From NCBI RefSeq assembly GCF_004348685.1, contig NZ_SMKO01000005.1:1-64000 (forward strand): 64,000 bases of DNA, given 5' to 3'. Below are positions 9,317-17,628 of this stretch, one piece after another. The translations under genes and the position numbers were made by a program. Each line of letters begins with the position of its first letter. The first letter of the stretch is position 1. Source of the DNA: Nonomuraea deserti (GTDB taxonomy: Bacteria; Actinomycetota; Actinomycetes; Streptosporangiales; Streptosporangiaceae). The notes under the pieces were generated by a model. It had not been told where the DNA came from, ran no database searches, and saw only the letters and a program-made list of their open reading frames with translations.

Positions 9317-10321
9317 CTAGGTCCGGCCGTTGAGGGTGTCGAGGAAACGCCGCTCGAAGGCGGCGGTGTCGGCGGTGACGCCGTACCTGAGCATGCGCCC
9401 CGAGGGCGACAGGACCGTACGGCCGGCGGACGGGCCGTCCGGCACCACGTCCACGCGTCCTCTGGTGAACTCGACGTGCCCGGGACGGACGGCGCTCATC
9501 GCCGCCAGCGGGTCCCACCAGTAGAGCAGGCCGTCGGCGATCAGCGGCTGGACCTCGGGATGGGTGACGATCTCCAGCACGGTGTCGGCGGCCGGAGTGC
9601 GGTGGTCGGCGCCGAGCCGGTCGAGGAACGCGGCGGTGATGGGCACCTCGTTGGCGGCGTCCAGCGACACCATGCGTACGTCGCCCCGGCTGCGGGTCAG
9701 CGCCGCGCGTGCGCCCGCGGGGTCGAGCCAGTAGTTGAACTCCTGGGTGCCGTCGAACTCCGGCGGGGTGCCGCAGCACAGGTTGCCCGGCACCTTGACG
9801 GCTCCGCCCATCGAGGTCAGCCGGGAGGCGGAGGAGGGCAGGGCGGCGGCCACGTTGCTGAGCGGGCCGGTGGCGATGATCTGGGTGGACGGGTCGGCGC
9901 GCAGCACTTTCGCGATCAGCTTCGGGGCGCGCAGCCGCGACGGCGTCTCGTCACCGGCGCATCCGGGTGTCGCCGCTTCGAGCACCCGGTCGAAGAGCAG
10001 GCGAAGGTCGGCGGGGAACGCGTTGGGCCCGGTCTCCGACCCGTCGGCGATCATGACGTCGCGCAGCCCGAGGCGCTCGGCCAGGCACCGCGCGTGCCGG
10101 ATCGCCCGGCCGGGTAAGCCGGCGCCGTTGTTCGTCACGGTGATGGCGCGCAGGTCGATGCGGCCGGCCTGGTCTTCCTGGGCGAGGTAGGCGAGCGTGG
10201 CCGCGTCGTCGAAGTCCATGTCGGTGTCGAAGATGACCGCCGGTGGCCGGGCATGCGCCGGCGGCGGGACGACCAGGGCGGGGACGAGAGCCAGGGCGAG
10301 GGCGAGCAGGACTCTTCTCAT
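9317..10321 (-). CDS. Secreted nucleoside hydrolase (inosine-uridine preferring family)
   Basis: A 334-residue protein that cleaves N-ribosidic bonds of nucleosides. Residues 1-25 form a Sec signal peptide ending in AHA. The metal-binding family motif follows as DTDMDFDDAATL; the second Asp-rich position is conserved but the spacing is slightly atypical (DTDMDFDD versus DTDPGxDD). IIATGPLSNVAAAL is the second conserved element. Cysteines at CLAER, GCAGD and LCCG fit an exported protein with disulfides. It lies 99 bp downstream of a GntR gene in the same orientation and may be its target. It likely salvages extracellular nucleosides. Confidence 0.85.
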   Translation of the reverse strand: MRRVLLALALALVPALVVPPPAHARPPAVIFDTDMDFDDAATLAYLAQEDQAGRIDLRAITVTNNGAGLPGRAIRHARCLAERLGLRDVMIADGSETGPNAFPADLRLLFDRVLEAATPGCAGDETPSRLRAPKLIAKVLRADPSTQIIATGPLSNVAAALPSSASRLTSMGGAVKVPGNLCCGTPPEFDGTQEFNYWLDPAGARAALTRSRGDVRMVSLDAANEVPITAAFLDRLGADHRTPAADTVLEIVTHPEVQPLIADGLLYWWDPLAAMSAVRPGHVEFTRGRVDVVPDGPSAGRTVLSPSGRMLRYGVTADTAAFERRFLDTLNGRT

Positions 10322-10420
10322 ACGTTGTCCTCGGGTTCGAGGCGATGGTCAGAGATCCAGTTAAACCCGGGAGCGGCGGCATGACGAGGTCTCCGGCATC
10401 CGTGATCGGCCTGCGCTGCC

Positions 10421-11119
10421 TCACTCCTTCCGTGTGGCGGCCTCGCCGTCGTCGCCGAGCAACCGCCAGGCGGCCTGCGCGCCGAGACTGGTGTCGATGT
10501 GCCGGCGCATGACGGCGGCGGCGCCCTCGGCGTCACCCGCGATCACCAGCTCGACCAGCGCCTCGTGCTCGGCGGTCTTGCGGTCGCGGGCGTCCTGGCC
10601 GCGTTCGGCCTCCAGCGCCAGCCGGCGGTAGCGGTCTGCCTTGTCCCACAGGCTGTCGAGCGTCTGGATGAGCAGGTCGTTGTGCGAGGCCGAGTAGAGG
10701 GCCCTGTGGAACGTGCGGTGGGCGACGAGGTGCTCGTAGGCGGGGTTGCCGGGCAGCGGCTCGAGCCCTTGCGCGGCGGCGCGCATCGCGGCGATGTCGG
10801 CCTTGGTGCGGCGCTCCGCGGCGAGCGCGACCGCGAGGGGGTCGAGGGAACGCCGCAGCTCCAGCAGGTCGCGCGCCTCTTCCGCGGCGAGCGGGGCGAC
10901 GCGGGCGTCGCGGTGGGCGTCCAGCTCGACCAGCCCTTCGCTCTTGAGGCGGCGCAGGGCCTCGCGCAGGGGAGTGGTGCTGATGCCGATGTCGCGGGCC
11001 AGCCGTGCCTGCGCGATGACGGAGGCGGGCGGCAGCTCACCGGAGAGGATGAGCTCCTTGACCCGCAGGTAGGCGTGGTCGGCCTTGGTGGGGTGGGGCT
11101 CGGCAGCTGGTCCGGTCAT
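10421..11119 (-). CDS. GntR family transcriptional regulator, FCD subfamily
   Basis: A 232-residue regulator with an N-terminal winged helix (DIGISTTPLREALRRLKSEGLVEL) and a C-terminal FCD domain whose ligand-site histidines are in HRTFHRAL, AEHEAL and MRRHIDT. The start is the internal ATG before TGPAAEPHP; the open frame extends 35 codons further but lacks homology. An 8-bp perfect palindrome, GTTATAAC, lies at 11273-11280 in the 181-bp upstream gap and is a possible operator. The nucleoside hydrolase and aldehyde dehydrogenase genes follow in the same direction, so nucleoside or pentose metabolism may be under its control. That is inference. Confidence 0.88.
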   Translation of the reverse strand: MTGPAAEPHPTKADHAYLRVKELILSGELPPASVIAQARLARDIGISTTPLREALRRLKSEGLVELDAHRDARVAPLAAEEARDLLELRRSLDPLAVALAAERRTKADIAAMRAAAQGLEPLPGNPAYEHLVAHRTFHRALYSASHNDLLIQTLDSLWDKADRYRRLALEAERGQDARDRKTAEHEALVELVIAGDAEGAAAVMRRHIDTSLGAQAAWRLLGDDGEAATRKE

Positions 11120-11300
11120 CGTCGTCCTGTCTCGTCGATCCCTGTCATGACCAGAACAGCCGTACGTGCTTGCCGTCATCGCCTGCGCCGAGCTCCAGGG
11201 CAACCTTTCCCTTCGATACGCCATTGCGGTGGCTTGCGGCGGTGCATCCAGGAAAGAGGCTTGACGTCATAGGTTATAACGAACGAACGGCCCGCCGGCT

Positions 11301-11990
11301 TCACCGGACGTGCCGATCAGCGGGAGGCGGCGTCACGGAGCCGGGAGTGAGCAGGCCCGTCTCGTACGCCAGGACGACGAGCTGGGAACGGTCACGTGCG
11401 CCGAGCTTGGTCAGCAGCCGGCCCACGTGGGTGCGGGCGGTCGCCGCGCTGATGAACAGCCGCTCGCCGATCTCGGCATTGCTCCGGCCCGCGCCGACCT
11501 CCGCCAGCACCTCCCGCTCGCGTTCCGTCAGGCGGTCGAGCCGCTCCGGCGACGACGGGCGCGGACCCGCCGCGGCGGCCCGCATGACGCGCCGGGTGAC
11601 GGCGGGCGACAGCAGCGCGTCACCACTTGCCACGATCCGCACCGCCTCCCGCATCCGCTCGGGGCTGGTGTCCTTGAGCAGGAACCCCGCGGCCCCGGCC
11701 CGGATCGCCTCCTGGATGTTCTCGTCGGTGTCGAAGGTGGTGAGCACGATCACGTGGACGTCGCGGAGCGCCGGATCGGCCATGATCCGGCGGGTGGCGT
11801 CCAGCCCGTCAGGGCCGGGCATGCGGATGTCCATGAGCACCACGTCAGGGCGAACCCTGGCCACCAGCTCGACACCCGCGTCGGCGCCGCCCGCGTCACC
11901 GGCCACGGCGATGTCGTCGGCGCGTTCGAGCAGCAGCCGCAGCCCCTCTCTGACGAGATGCTGGTCATCGACGATCACGACCCGGATCAT
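11301..11990 (-). CDS. NarL/LuxR-type response regulator
   Basis: A 229-residue response regulator. The receiver domain has acidic residues in VDDQ, phospho-acceptor D54 in VLMDIRMP, and the conserved Lys in FLLKDTSPE. The C-terminal LuxR helix-turn-helix is LTEREREVLAEVGAGRSNAEIGERLFISAATARTH, in two parts. It overlaps the kinase gene upstream by 4 bp and is the last gene of a four-gene operon with two membrane proteins. It is therefore the transcriptional output of the kinase at 11987-13144. Confidence 0.92.
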   Translation of the reverse strand: MIRVVIVDDQHLVREGLRLLLERADDIAVAGDAGGADAGVELVARVRPDVVLMDIRMPGPDGLDATRRIMADPALRDVHVIVLTTFDTDENIQEAIRAGAAGFLLKDTSPERMREAVRIVASGDALLSPAVTRRVMRAAAAGPRPSSPERLDRLTEREREVLAEVGAGRSNAEIGERLFISAATARTHVGRLLTKLGARDRSQLVVLAYETGLLTPGSVTPPPADRHVR

Positions 11991-13144
11991 GTGCGGTCCT
12001 CCAGCGGGACACTCGCCTCCACCACGAATCCTCCCTCAGCGGGCGACGACGTCCGCAGGTCGCCGCCGAGCAGCGCCAGCCGCTCGCGCATCCCGGTCAG
12101 CCCCCAACCCGGCGGCCCCGCGGCGCCGCCGGCCCCGCGGCCGTCGTCGCTCACGCGCAGCAGCAACGTGTCCGTGCCGTAGTCCAGGTCGATGCGGACC
12201 GTACGGGCGCCGGCGTGCCGCAGGACGTTGCTCAGCGACTCCTGCACCACCCGGTACGCCGTCGCGTCCGAGATCGCGGGCAGCCGCTCGGGCCGGCCCG
12301 AGGCCCGCACGTCGACGCCGAGCCCCGCCGCGGTGGCGGTCGCCACGAGCGCGTCCAGCAGGTCCAGCCCTGGTGCCGGCCCGTCGTCGGGGTCGCCCGC
12401 GCGCAACGCTCCCAGGGTCAGCCGTAGCTCGCGGCCCACGTCGCTGCACGCCGACCGGGCCGCGGCCAGCGAACGCTCGGCCACGTCGGGGGCGTCGCGC
12501 AGCGACTCGCGCGCCACGTCCGCGTGCAACGAGATCACCGACACCGTGTGCGCCATCAGATCGTGCAGGTCCCTGGCGATGCGCAGGCGCTCCTGCTCCA
12601 CCCGCCGCGCCGCCTCCCGCTCGCGTTCCAGGCGGGCGGCGTGCTCCTGCCGGGCCAGTTCCGCGCGCCAGGCACGGCGGGCCCGCACGCCGTCGCCCAG
12701 CGCGATCGCGGCGGCCATGAGGCCCGCGGAGGTGGTGGTCTCGAAGCCGAGGAGGTAGGCCAGATCGTCGCCCTCCAGGATGCGCTGTGCGGTCGAGACG
12801 ACGAGCAGGGCGACGGCCGTACCGATGGACCAGCGCGGCCTGCCCTGCTCCGCCGCGGAGTACAGGGCCGCGGCCAGCGGCGCGGCCAGCCCGATCGGCG
12901 GGTAGGACAGCATGTAGTAGACGATCAGGGCCGCTGCCGTGATCAGGAGCGTCGCCACCGGCCAGCGCCGGCGGGCGAACATCAGGACGGCGAACGACGC
13001 CCCGAACGTGTACGCGGCCAGGCCCGGCCCGGCCGACGCGCTGCCGACGTCGGCCGTGATGGCGGTGCCGACCACGACGAGCACCAGCATGGCCAGGCAG
13101 ATGTCGGCCGCCGACTCGCGGCGGGCTGGTGATTCGCCCCGCAC
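11987..13144 (-). CDS. Sensor histidine kinase, HisKA_3 family
   Basis: A 385-residue NarL-partner kinase. The N-terminal 150 residues hold five or six membrane helices with almost no extracellular domain, suggesting intramembrane sensing. A coiled linker (QEHAARLEREREAARRVEQE) leads to the phospho-acceptor motif RIARDLHDLMAHTVSVI. The ATPase domain has the N box VQESLSNVLRHAGA, the G1 box DDGRGAGG and GWGLTGMRERL. The GTG start has GGAGGAA upstream. It overlaps the regulator gene by 4 bp and follows the small membrane gene by 10 bp, so those membrane proteins may be part of its sensing unit. Confidence 0.92.
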   Translation of the reverse strand: MRGESPARRESAADICLAMLVLVVVGTAITADVGSASAGPGLAAYTFGASFAVLMFARRRWPVATLLITAAALIVYYMLSYPPIGLAAPLAAALYSAAEQGRPRWSIGTAVALLVVSTAQRILEGDDLAYLLGFETTTSAGLMAAAIALGDGVRARRAWRAELARQEHAARLEREREAARRVEQERLRIARDLHDLMAHTVSVISLHADVARESLRDAPDVAERSLAAARSACSDVGRELRLTLGALRAGDPDDGPAPGLDLLDALVATATAAGLGVDVRASGRPERLPAISDATAYRVVQESLSNVLRHAGARTVRIDLDYGTDTLLLRVSDDGRGAGGAAGPPGWGLTGMRERLALLGGDLRTSSPAEGGFVVEASVPLEDRT

Positions 13145-13154
13145 GCTTCCTCCG

Positions 13155-13604
13155 TCATCGTCGTGGGCGGGGCCGGAAACCCGGCACGATCCTGCTGATC
13201 AGCCAGGCCGCCGCGCCGACGGCCGCGCCGACCGCGAGCCCGGTCACCAGGCTGCTGCCCAGCGAGAAGGCCCGGAGCACCAGCCCTTCCACAGCGGGGG
13301 AGAGCGCGCCGGCGAGGTTGCCGCCCAGGTGGGGAGGGTCGCCGCCGAAGGCTCGTGCCCAAAATAGCTGATGGGTCACACCCAGCAGGACACCGTGGGC
13401 GGCCCCTACGGCGAGCAGCGTCATGAACGGGTTGGGCACCCGCTTCCAGAGCACCACGGCCGCCCATACGGCGATCGGGACGAACACCAGCAACGCGTTC
13501 ACCACCGGGCCGACGAGCCTCAGATCGTGGGCGACCACGCGCGGCACGCCGAGCAGCGCGAGCCCCCACACGGCCCAGACCGTGATGCCGAGCCGGGCCG
13601 TCAC
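13155..13604 (-). CDS. Four-helix integral membrane protein of unknown function
   Basis: A 149-residue hydrophobic protein with about four transmembrane helices. I do not recognise the family. The GTG start was chosen because it overlaps the upstream stop as GTGA, typical translational coupling; the open frame extends 19 codons further with arginine-rich, non-membrane sequence. The last 15 residues are basic (RIVPGFRPRPRR). It sits between another small membrane protein and a sensor kinase in one operon and could be an accessory sensor subunit. Confidence 0.65.
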   Translation of the reverse strand: MTARLGITVWAVWGLALLGVPRVVAHDLRLVGPVVNALLVFVPIAVWAAVVLWKRVPNPFMTLLAVGAAHGVLLGVTHQLFWARAFGGDPPHLGGNLAGALSPAVEGLVLRAFSLGSSLVTGLAVGAAVGAAAWLISRIVPGFRPRPRR

Positions 13605-14125
13605 GACGCGCCTCCCGCTTGCGCGACGGCGGCCAGGGCGCGGCCGCGGTGCAGACGCCACAGGCCGGTGAAGGCCAGGGTGGCGGTCACCGCGCTCATC
13701 GCCAGCCGCCCCCAGTGACCGGTCTCGAACTCCAGTGCCGTCTGCCGCAACACCTCCGCCGAATGGACCGCGGCGCCCTCCTCGAACATGATGTCGTTAC
13801 GCGGCCAGAAGTAGAGAGCCGAGAACAGGAACTCGCCCAGCAGCAGCGACAGCAGGCTCCCACCGGTCCACAGCCGGGTTTCGCGCACCGGCCACGCCAG
13901 CACCAGGGCGGCCACCGAGGCGACCACGGTCACCGCGCCCATCGGCGGGAAGAAGTCCGCGGGGCCGGTCACGACGAAGAACTCCATCGACTCGGCCAGC
14001 GAGGCGGGCACGTCGTGGAAGACGTTCGGATAGATGACGACCGTCTCCACGGCGATGCCGCCGAACGCCACCATGGCGATCCAGACGTACACGGTGAGGA
14101 CGGCGGGGGATAGGCGTTGTCGCAT
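13601..14125 (-). CDS. Four-helix membrane protein, DUF1772-like
   Basis: A 174-residue membrane protein with four hydrophobic helices and a motif-rich N-terminus (VAFGGIAVETVVIYPNVFHD). It resembles small anthrone-oxygenase/DUF1772-type membrane proteins, but the assignment is loose. The ATG start is preferred over a GTG three codons upstream. It is the first gene of an operon reading through the small membrane protein, kinase and regulator. Upstream of it is a cluster of GGACCCGG-type repeats that may carry its promoter. Confidence 0.6.
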   Translation of the reverse strand: MRQRLSPAVLTVYVWIAMVAFGGIAVETVVIYPNVFHDVPASLAESMEFFVVTGPADFFPPMGAVTVVASVAALVLAWPVRETRLWTGGSLLSLLLGEFLFSALYFWPRNDIMFEEGAAVHSAEVLRQTALEFETGHWGRLAMSAVTATLAFTGLWRLHRGRALAAVAQAGGAS

Positions 14126-14151
14126 CGGGCTCACTTCGGCGCTCGGAGGCT

Positions 14152-14232
14152 CGGACCCGGCCGGGTCCCGGACTCGGCCGGGTCCCGGACGGTCAGGCTT
14201 CGGACCCGGTCAGGTCGTGGACCCGGTCAGGT
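14152..14232. repeat. Clustered GGACCCGG repeats upstream of the membrane/kinase operon
   Basis: Within 81 bp there is a perfect 16-bp palindrome (GGACCCGGCCGGGTCC, 14153-14168), a further CCGGGTCC at 14178-14185, and two direct copies of GGACCCGGTCAGGT at 14202-14215 and 14219-14232, spaced 17 bp. The cluster lies in the gap between the lipoprotein stop and the first gene of the leftward operon. The spacing of about 1.6 helical turns is compatible with cooperative regulator binding. It may equally be simple slippage-derived sequence. Confidence 0.55.
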
Positions 14233-14319
14233 TACGAACCGGGCCTCCCGCCCGTCGTCCGCCTCCAAGCCCTCCCGACGTACGCGTTTCGACGTATCAG
14301 CCGGGGCGGCGGGCCGCCG

Positions 14320-14811
14320 TCACCCGGGGGTGAGGCGCAGGACGGCGCGGTCGCCGGAGAGGTGGGTGAGGTCGAGCCGCATGTCGTTGATGCGGCCGGT
14401 CTCGCCAGGGGCGAGCACCAGTTCGCCCTCGTCGCGGCAGCGGCCGTTGACGCAGTTGCTGCTGATGCCGCCCTTCATCCCCTGGACGCTCAGCTTCCCG
14501 GCGGATCCTCTGAGCGTGATCCGCGCTCCGTCCGGCTCCAGGGCGCCGATGGTCAGTCGCCGCACCCCGAACCGCTTGTCAATGGTGAGCTCGTCGCCGG
14601 CCCGGATCTCGATCTCGCAGTCGGCGTCCTCGCACGACGACAGCTCGCGCCCGTCGGCGGCCCGCGGCCCGGCGGGCGTCTCTTGCGGGCCAGCGGCGGG
14701 CGCGCTGGGTGAGGCGGGGAGGCGCGCGGCCGGCGTGGTGGGCGTGGTGGCGCAGCCGGTGAGCACGATCAGCAGGAAGGCGGTGGCGGCGGGCCGGGCG
14801 AGGATCGGCAT
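14320..14811 (-). CDS. Putative lipoprotein
   Basis: A 163-residue exported protein with a lipobox (VLTGC, Cys at about 20) after a short hydrophobic signal. A Pro/Ala/Thr-rich linker follows, then a roughly 100-residue beta-rich domain. The mature domain has two cysteine pairs (SCEDADCE and NCVNGRC) that could form disulfides. AGGAG precedes the ATG. I do not recognise the domain. It is divergent from the amino-acid dehydrogenase across 276 bp and is followed by the repeat cluster and the sensor operon. Confidence 0.7.
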   Translation of the reverse strand: MPILARPAATAFLLIVLTGCATTPTTPAARLPASPSAPAAGPQETPAGPRAADGRELSSCEDADCEIEIRAGDELTIDKRFGVRRLTIGALEPDGARITLRGSAGKLSVQGMKGGISSNCVNGRCRDEGELVLAPGETGRINDMRLDLTHLSGDRAVLRLTPG

Positions 14812-15087
14812 GGGGCTCCTAGTCGGGTGGTGCGCTCATCAGGCATGCGGTCGTTCCACATGGAGAAGATAACCCTCCGGCACGATCCCAATCCGGACGG
14901 CGACGGATCGGCGTGCCCCTTCGGCGCGTACAACCATTCGGTCGGCGCCGGACGCCCACGCCGCCGGGAAACCCGCTGTTGGCTGGAATGTCGGCTGATT
15001 TCCGGCCGATCGTTCGGCTCACATGGCGATCCCGTGCCAAAGGGCCGACTCTTGCCACGGTAACCAGCCATCCGGAAGGGGCAGCAC

Positions 15088-16119
15088 ATGCCGGGATTCC
15101 AGCACGAGCACGTCGTCGTCCGCTCCGGCGGCCGGTCCGGCCTGCCGGTGATCATCGCGGTGCACTCGACGAAGCTCGGCCAGGCGGTCGGCGGATGCCG
15201 CGTCTGGCGCTACGCCGACTGGCGTGACGGGCTCGCCGACGCGCTGCGGCTGTCGGCCGCCATGACCGCCAAGTGTGCCGTGGCCGGGCTGGCGAACGGC
15301 GGCGGCAAGACGGTCGTCGCCCTGCCCGCGGACGCCGAACTGGACGCGGCCACGCGCCGCATGGTCCTGCACGACGTCGCGGACGCGATCACGTCCCTGT
15401 CCGGCACGTACGCGACCGGCCCCGACGTCGGGACGACCCCCGAGGACATGGCCGTCATCGGGGAACGGACCCCGCACGTGTTCTGCAGACCGGAACGGCA
15501 CGGCGGTGGCGGCTCCTCGGCGGCCACCGCGCTCGGCACGCTGGCGGCCCTGCGCGCCGTACGCCGGCGGCTGCACGGCACGGCGGCGTTCAGGGGCGCG
15601 CGGCTGGCGGTCGTGGGGCTGGGCAGCGTCGGCATGCGGCTGGCCCGCCTGCTCGCCGCCGAGGGGGCCGAGCTCGTGGTCGCCGACATCGACCCGGCGA
15701 AGCGGCATGAGAGCGACACGCTCGGCGCCACCTGGGTCTCGCCGGAGGAGGCCCTCACCGCGGACGTCGACATCGTCGTCCCCGCGGCGCTCGGCGGCGT
15801 GCTCACCGCGGACGTCGTGCCCGATCTGCGCTGCGCCGCCATCGCGGGACCGGCCAACAACCAGCTCGCCGCGGAGGACGTGGCGGGCCTGCTGCACCGG
15901 CGCGGCATCGCGTGGGTGCCCGACCACGTCGTCAGCGCGGGCGGCGTGATCAACACGCTCGCCGTGGAGCTGCACCACGAGAGCGCCGACGAGGCTCGGA
16001 AGCGGGTCGAGGCGATCGAGCACACCGTCTCCGACCTCCTGCACACGGCCGAACTCCAGCGGGTGACCCCCGCCCAGGCCGCGACGGAGCTGGCCCGGCT
16101 CCGGCTGGCGTCCGCCTGA
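15088..16119 (+). CDS. Leu/Val/Phe-type amino acid dehydrogenase
   Basis: A 343-residue member of the Glu/Leu/Phe/Val dehydrogenase family, catalysing NAD-dependent oxidative deamination of branched-chain or aromatic amino acids. The N-terminal substrate domain has the two lysines K62 and K74 (the latter in GGGKTVV) and the catalytic Asp in ATGPDVGTTPEDM. The Rossmann domain begins with VVGLGSVGMRLARLL, and an Asp ends the second strand (VADIDP), favouring NAD. Length is close to the usual 350-365. GGAAGGGG precedes the ATG. No Lrp regulator or keto-acid dehydrogenase genes are adjacent. Val or Leu is the likelier substrate; the sequence alone does not decide. Confidence 0.9.
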   Translation: MPGFQHEHVVVRSGGRSGLPVIIAVHSTKLGQAVGGCRVWRYADWRDGLADALRLSAAMTAKCAVAGLANGGGKTVVALPADAELDAATRRMVLHDVADAITSLSGTYATGPDVGTTPEDMAVIGERTPHVFCRPERHGGGGSSAATALGTLAALRAVRRRLHGTAAFRGARLAVVGLGSVGMRLARLLAAEGAELVVADIDPAKRHESDTLGATWVSPEEALTADVDIVVPAALGGVLTADVVPDLRCAAIAGPANNQLAAEDVAGLLHRRGIAWVPDHVVSAGGVINTLAVELHHESADEARKRVEAIEHTVSDLLHTAELQRVTPAQAATELARLRLASA

Positions 16120-16123
16120 GGCG

Positions 16124-17155
16124 TCACGGCCGCGGGGCCCCGCGGATGAGCCGGGCGACGCGCAATCCCGCCCAGAGCAGCAGGGCCAGCACGCCGGCCA
16201 GCGCGTACTCGATGGCCGGGATCCTGATCGTCTCGCCGGCGCCGCCGAGGAGGTCGCCGCGCAGGGCGTACACGACCATGAGGGAGCCCGCGTAGCCGGC
16301 GGCCAGCAGCAGGCGCGCGGCGCGCGAGAGCCCCAGCCCGTGCATCTGCGTGATCACGAAGACGCCGAGGAAGCCGAACAGGAACATCGGCCACATCCCG
16401 TCGGGGCCGGAGGTCATGACGGCCACCAGGGTGCCGTGCACCACGACGGTCAGCTCCAGCGTCAGCGTCCACCAGCGGTTGGTGTGGGCGCGGGTGAGGA
16501 ACAGGCTGCCCTGCAGCAGCAGGAGGAACATGTAGAAGAAGCCGATGAGGTGGCCGCTGGTGGCCTCCGCCGGGTGGTACCAGAAGGTGTACACCCCCGC
16601 CCAGCTGAACAGGTAGCCGTGATAGCGGCGGGCGAAGTCGACGATCTCCCGGCCGAGGGGCGCCGGCCTGCCGAGGAACAGGCCGCGGCGGCGGTTCTCC
16701 ATGAGCAGGACGACGACCAGGAGGAGCACCACAGAGCCCTGGGAGCTGTAGATCGACACGTCCTGGGCCAGGCCGTCGTAGAAAAGGTGTGTCTGCAGCG
16801 TGTGCAGGGCGACGAAGCCGGTGTTGACGGCCAGGGCCACGACGTTGATCGGGTGCAGGCCGGCGGCGTGGCGGCGCACCCTGGTCTGCGCGTAGTAGAT
16901 CATCCACCAGAACGCGATCTGGTGGGCGGCGTATCCCGCCCAGGCCGACAGCCTGGTCCACACGGTGGGCTCGGGCAGCTTCCAGTAGTACCAGGAGGCG
17001 CCCTGGTCGGGCAGCAGCGCGATGCCGTGCAGCCGCTGGCCGAGCAGCCAGATCAGGCCGGTCAGCACGGCGCTGGCCGCCACCCCGGCCGCCAGCGCCG
17101 TGCCCGGCCTCACCGTGCTCAGCGCGTGCTTCTTGCCGTAGGGTACTTCCACCAT
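16124..17155 (-). CDS. Polytopic integral membrane protein of unknown function
   Basis: A 343-residue protein with about nine hydrophobic helices, and with histidines and tryptophans at helix ends (AAHQIAFWWMIYYAQ, THLFYDGLAQD, VVHGTLVAV). No transporter or enzyme motif is recognised. Its annotated start is only 20 bp from the divergent MarR start, so either the promoters overlap the coding ends or a downstream GTG (before RPGTAL) is the real start. The neighbouring MarR protein is the obvious candidate regulator. Confidence 0.7.
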   Translation of the reverse strand: MVEVPYGKKHALSTVRPGTALAAGVAASAVLTGLIWLLGQRLHGIALLPDQGASWYYWKLPEPTVWTRLSAWAGYAAHQIAFWWMIYYAQTRVRRHAAGLHPINVVALAVNTGFVALHTLQTHLFYDGLAQDVSIYSSQGSVVLLLVVVLLMENRRRGLFLGRPAPLGREIVDFARRYHGYLFSWAGVYTFWYHPAEATSGHLIGFFYMFLLLLQGSLFLTRAHTNRWWTLTLELTVVVHGTLVAVMTSGPDGMWPMFLFGFLGVFVITQMHGLGLSRAARLLLAAGYAGSLMVVYALRGDLLGGAGETIRIPAIEYALAGVLALLLWAGLRVARLIRGAPRP

Positions 17156-17175
17156 CGAAATATATAGGGAGGGTT

Positions 17176-17628
17176 GTGACCCCGTACGAGGTGATGGTGC
17201 TCATTCGCCGGCTCAACGTGGAGAGCGACCGGTTCGTCGAGGGCTTCGCCGTGGCCCACCGGCTGCACCGCACCGACCTGAACGCCCTGGTGGAGATCCT
17301 CGACGCGCACCACGCCGGCCACGCGCTCTCGCCAGGCGAGCTGGGCGCGAAGCTCAACCTCAGCGCGCCCGCCACGACGGCCCTCATCGACCGGCTGGAG
17401 CAGGCCGGCCACGCCGGACGCCGGCGCAGCACCACCGACGGCCGCAAGATCGAAGTCGTCATCACCGAGCGCGCGGTCGAGCTGGCGCGCGCGTTCTTCG
17501 CCCCGCTGGGGCGCCACCTCACCGCCGTGGTCGAGGAGTTCGGCCCGGAGGAGCGGGAGACCATCGGCAGGTTCCTCACCCGTGGCATCGAGGCCACCGT
17601 GGCGGCCCGGGGGGACCACGGGGCATGA
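17176..17628 (+). CDS. MarR family transcriptional regulator
   Basis: A 150-residue winged-helix regulator of the MarR type. The recognition region is LSPGELGAKLNLSAPATTALIDRLEQAG, in two parts, followed by the wing RRRSTTDGRKIEVVIT. The GTG start has a strong AGGGAGG site. It is 20 bp from the divergent membrane protein and overlaps the downstream SDR by 4 bp. It probably represses both the membrane protein and its own operon in response to a small aromatic or oxidative ligand; the ligand is unknown. Confidence 0.9.
   Translation: MTPYEVMVLIRRLNVESDRFVEGFAVAHRLHRTDLNALVEILDAHHAGHALSPGELGAKLNLSAPATTALIDRLEQAGHAGRRRSTTDGRKIEVVITERAVELARAFFAPLGRHLTAVVEEFGPEERETIGRFLTRGIEATVAARGDHGA

Noticed and set aside
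14827-15063. Small rightward open frame in the gap before the amino acid dehydrogenase
   Set aside because: No ribosome-binding site, no homology and an Arg-rich composition; it is more likely promoter sequence.
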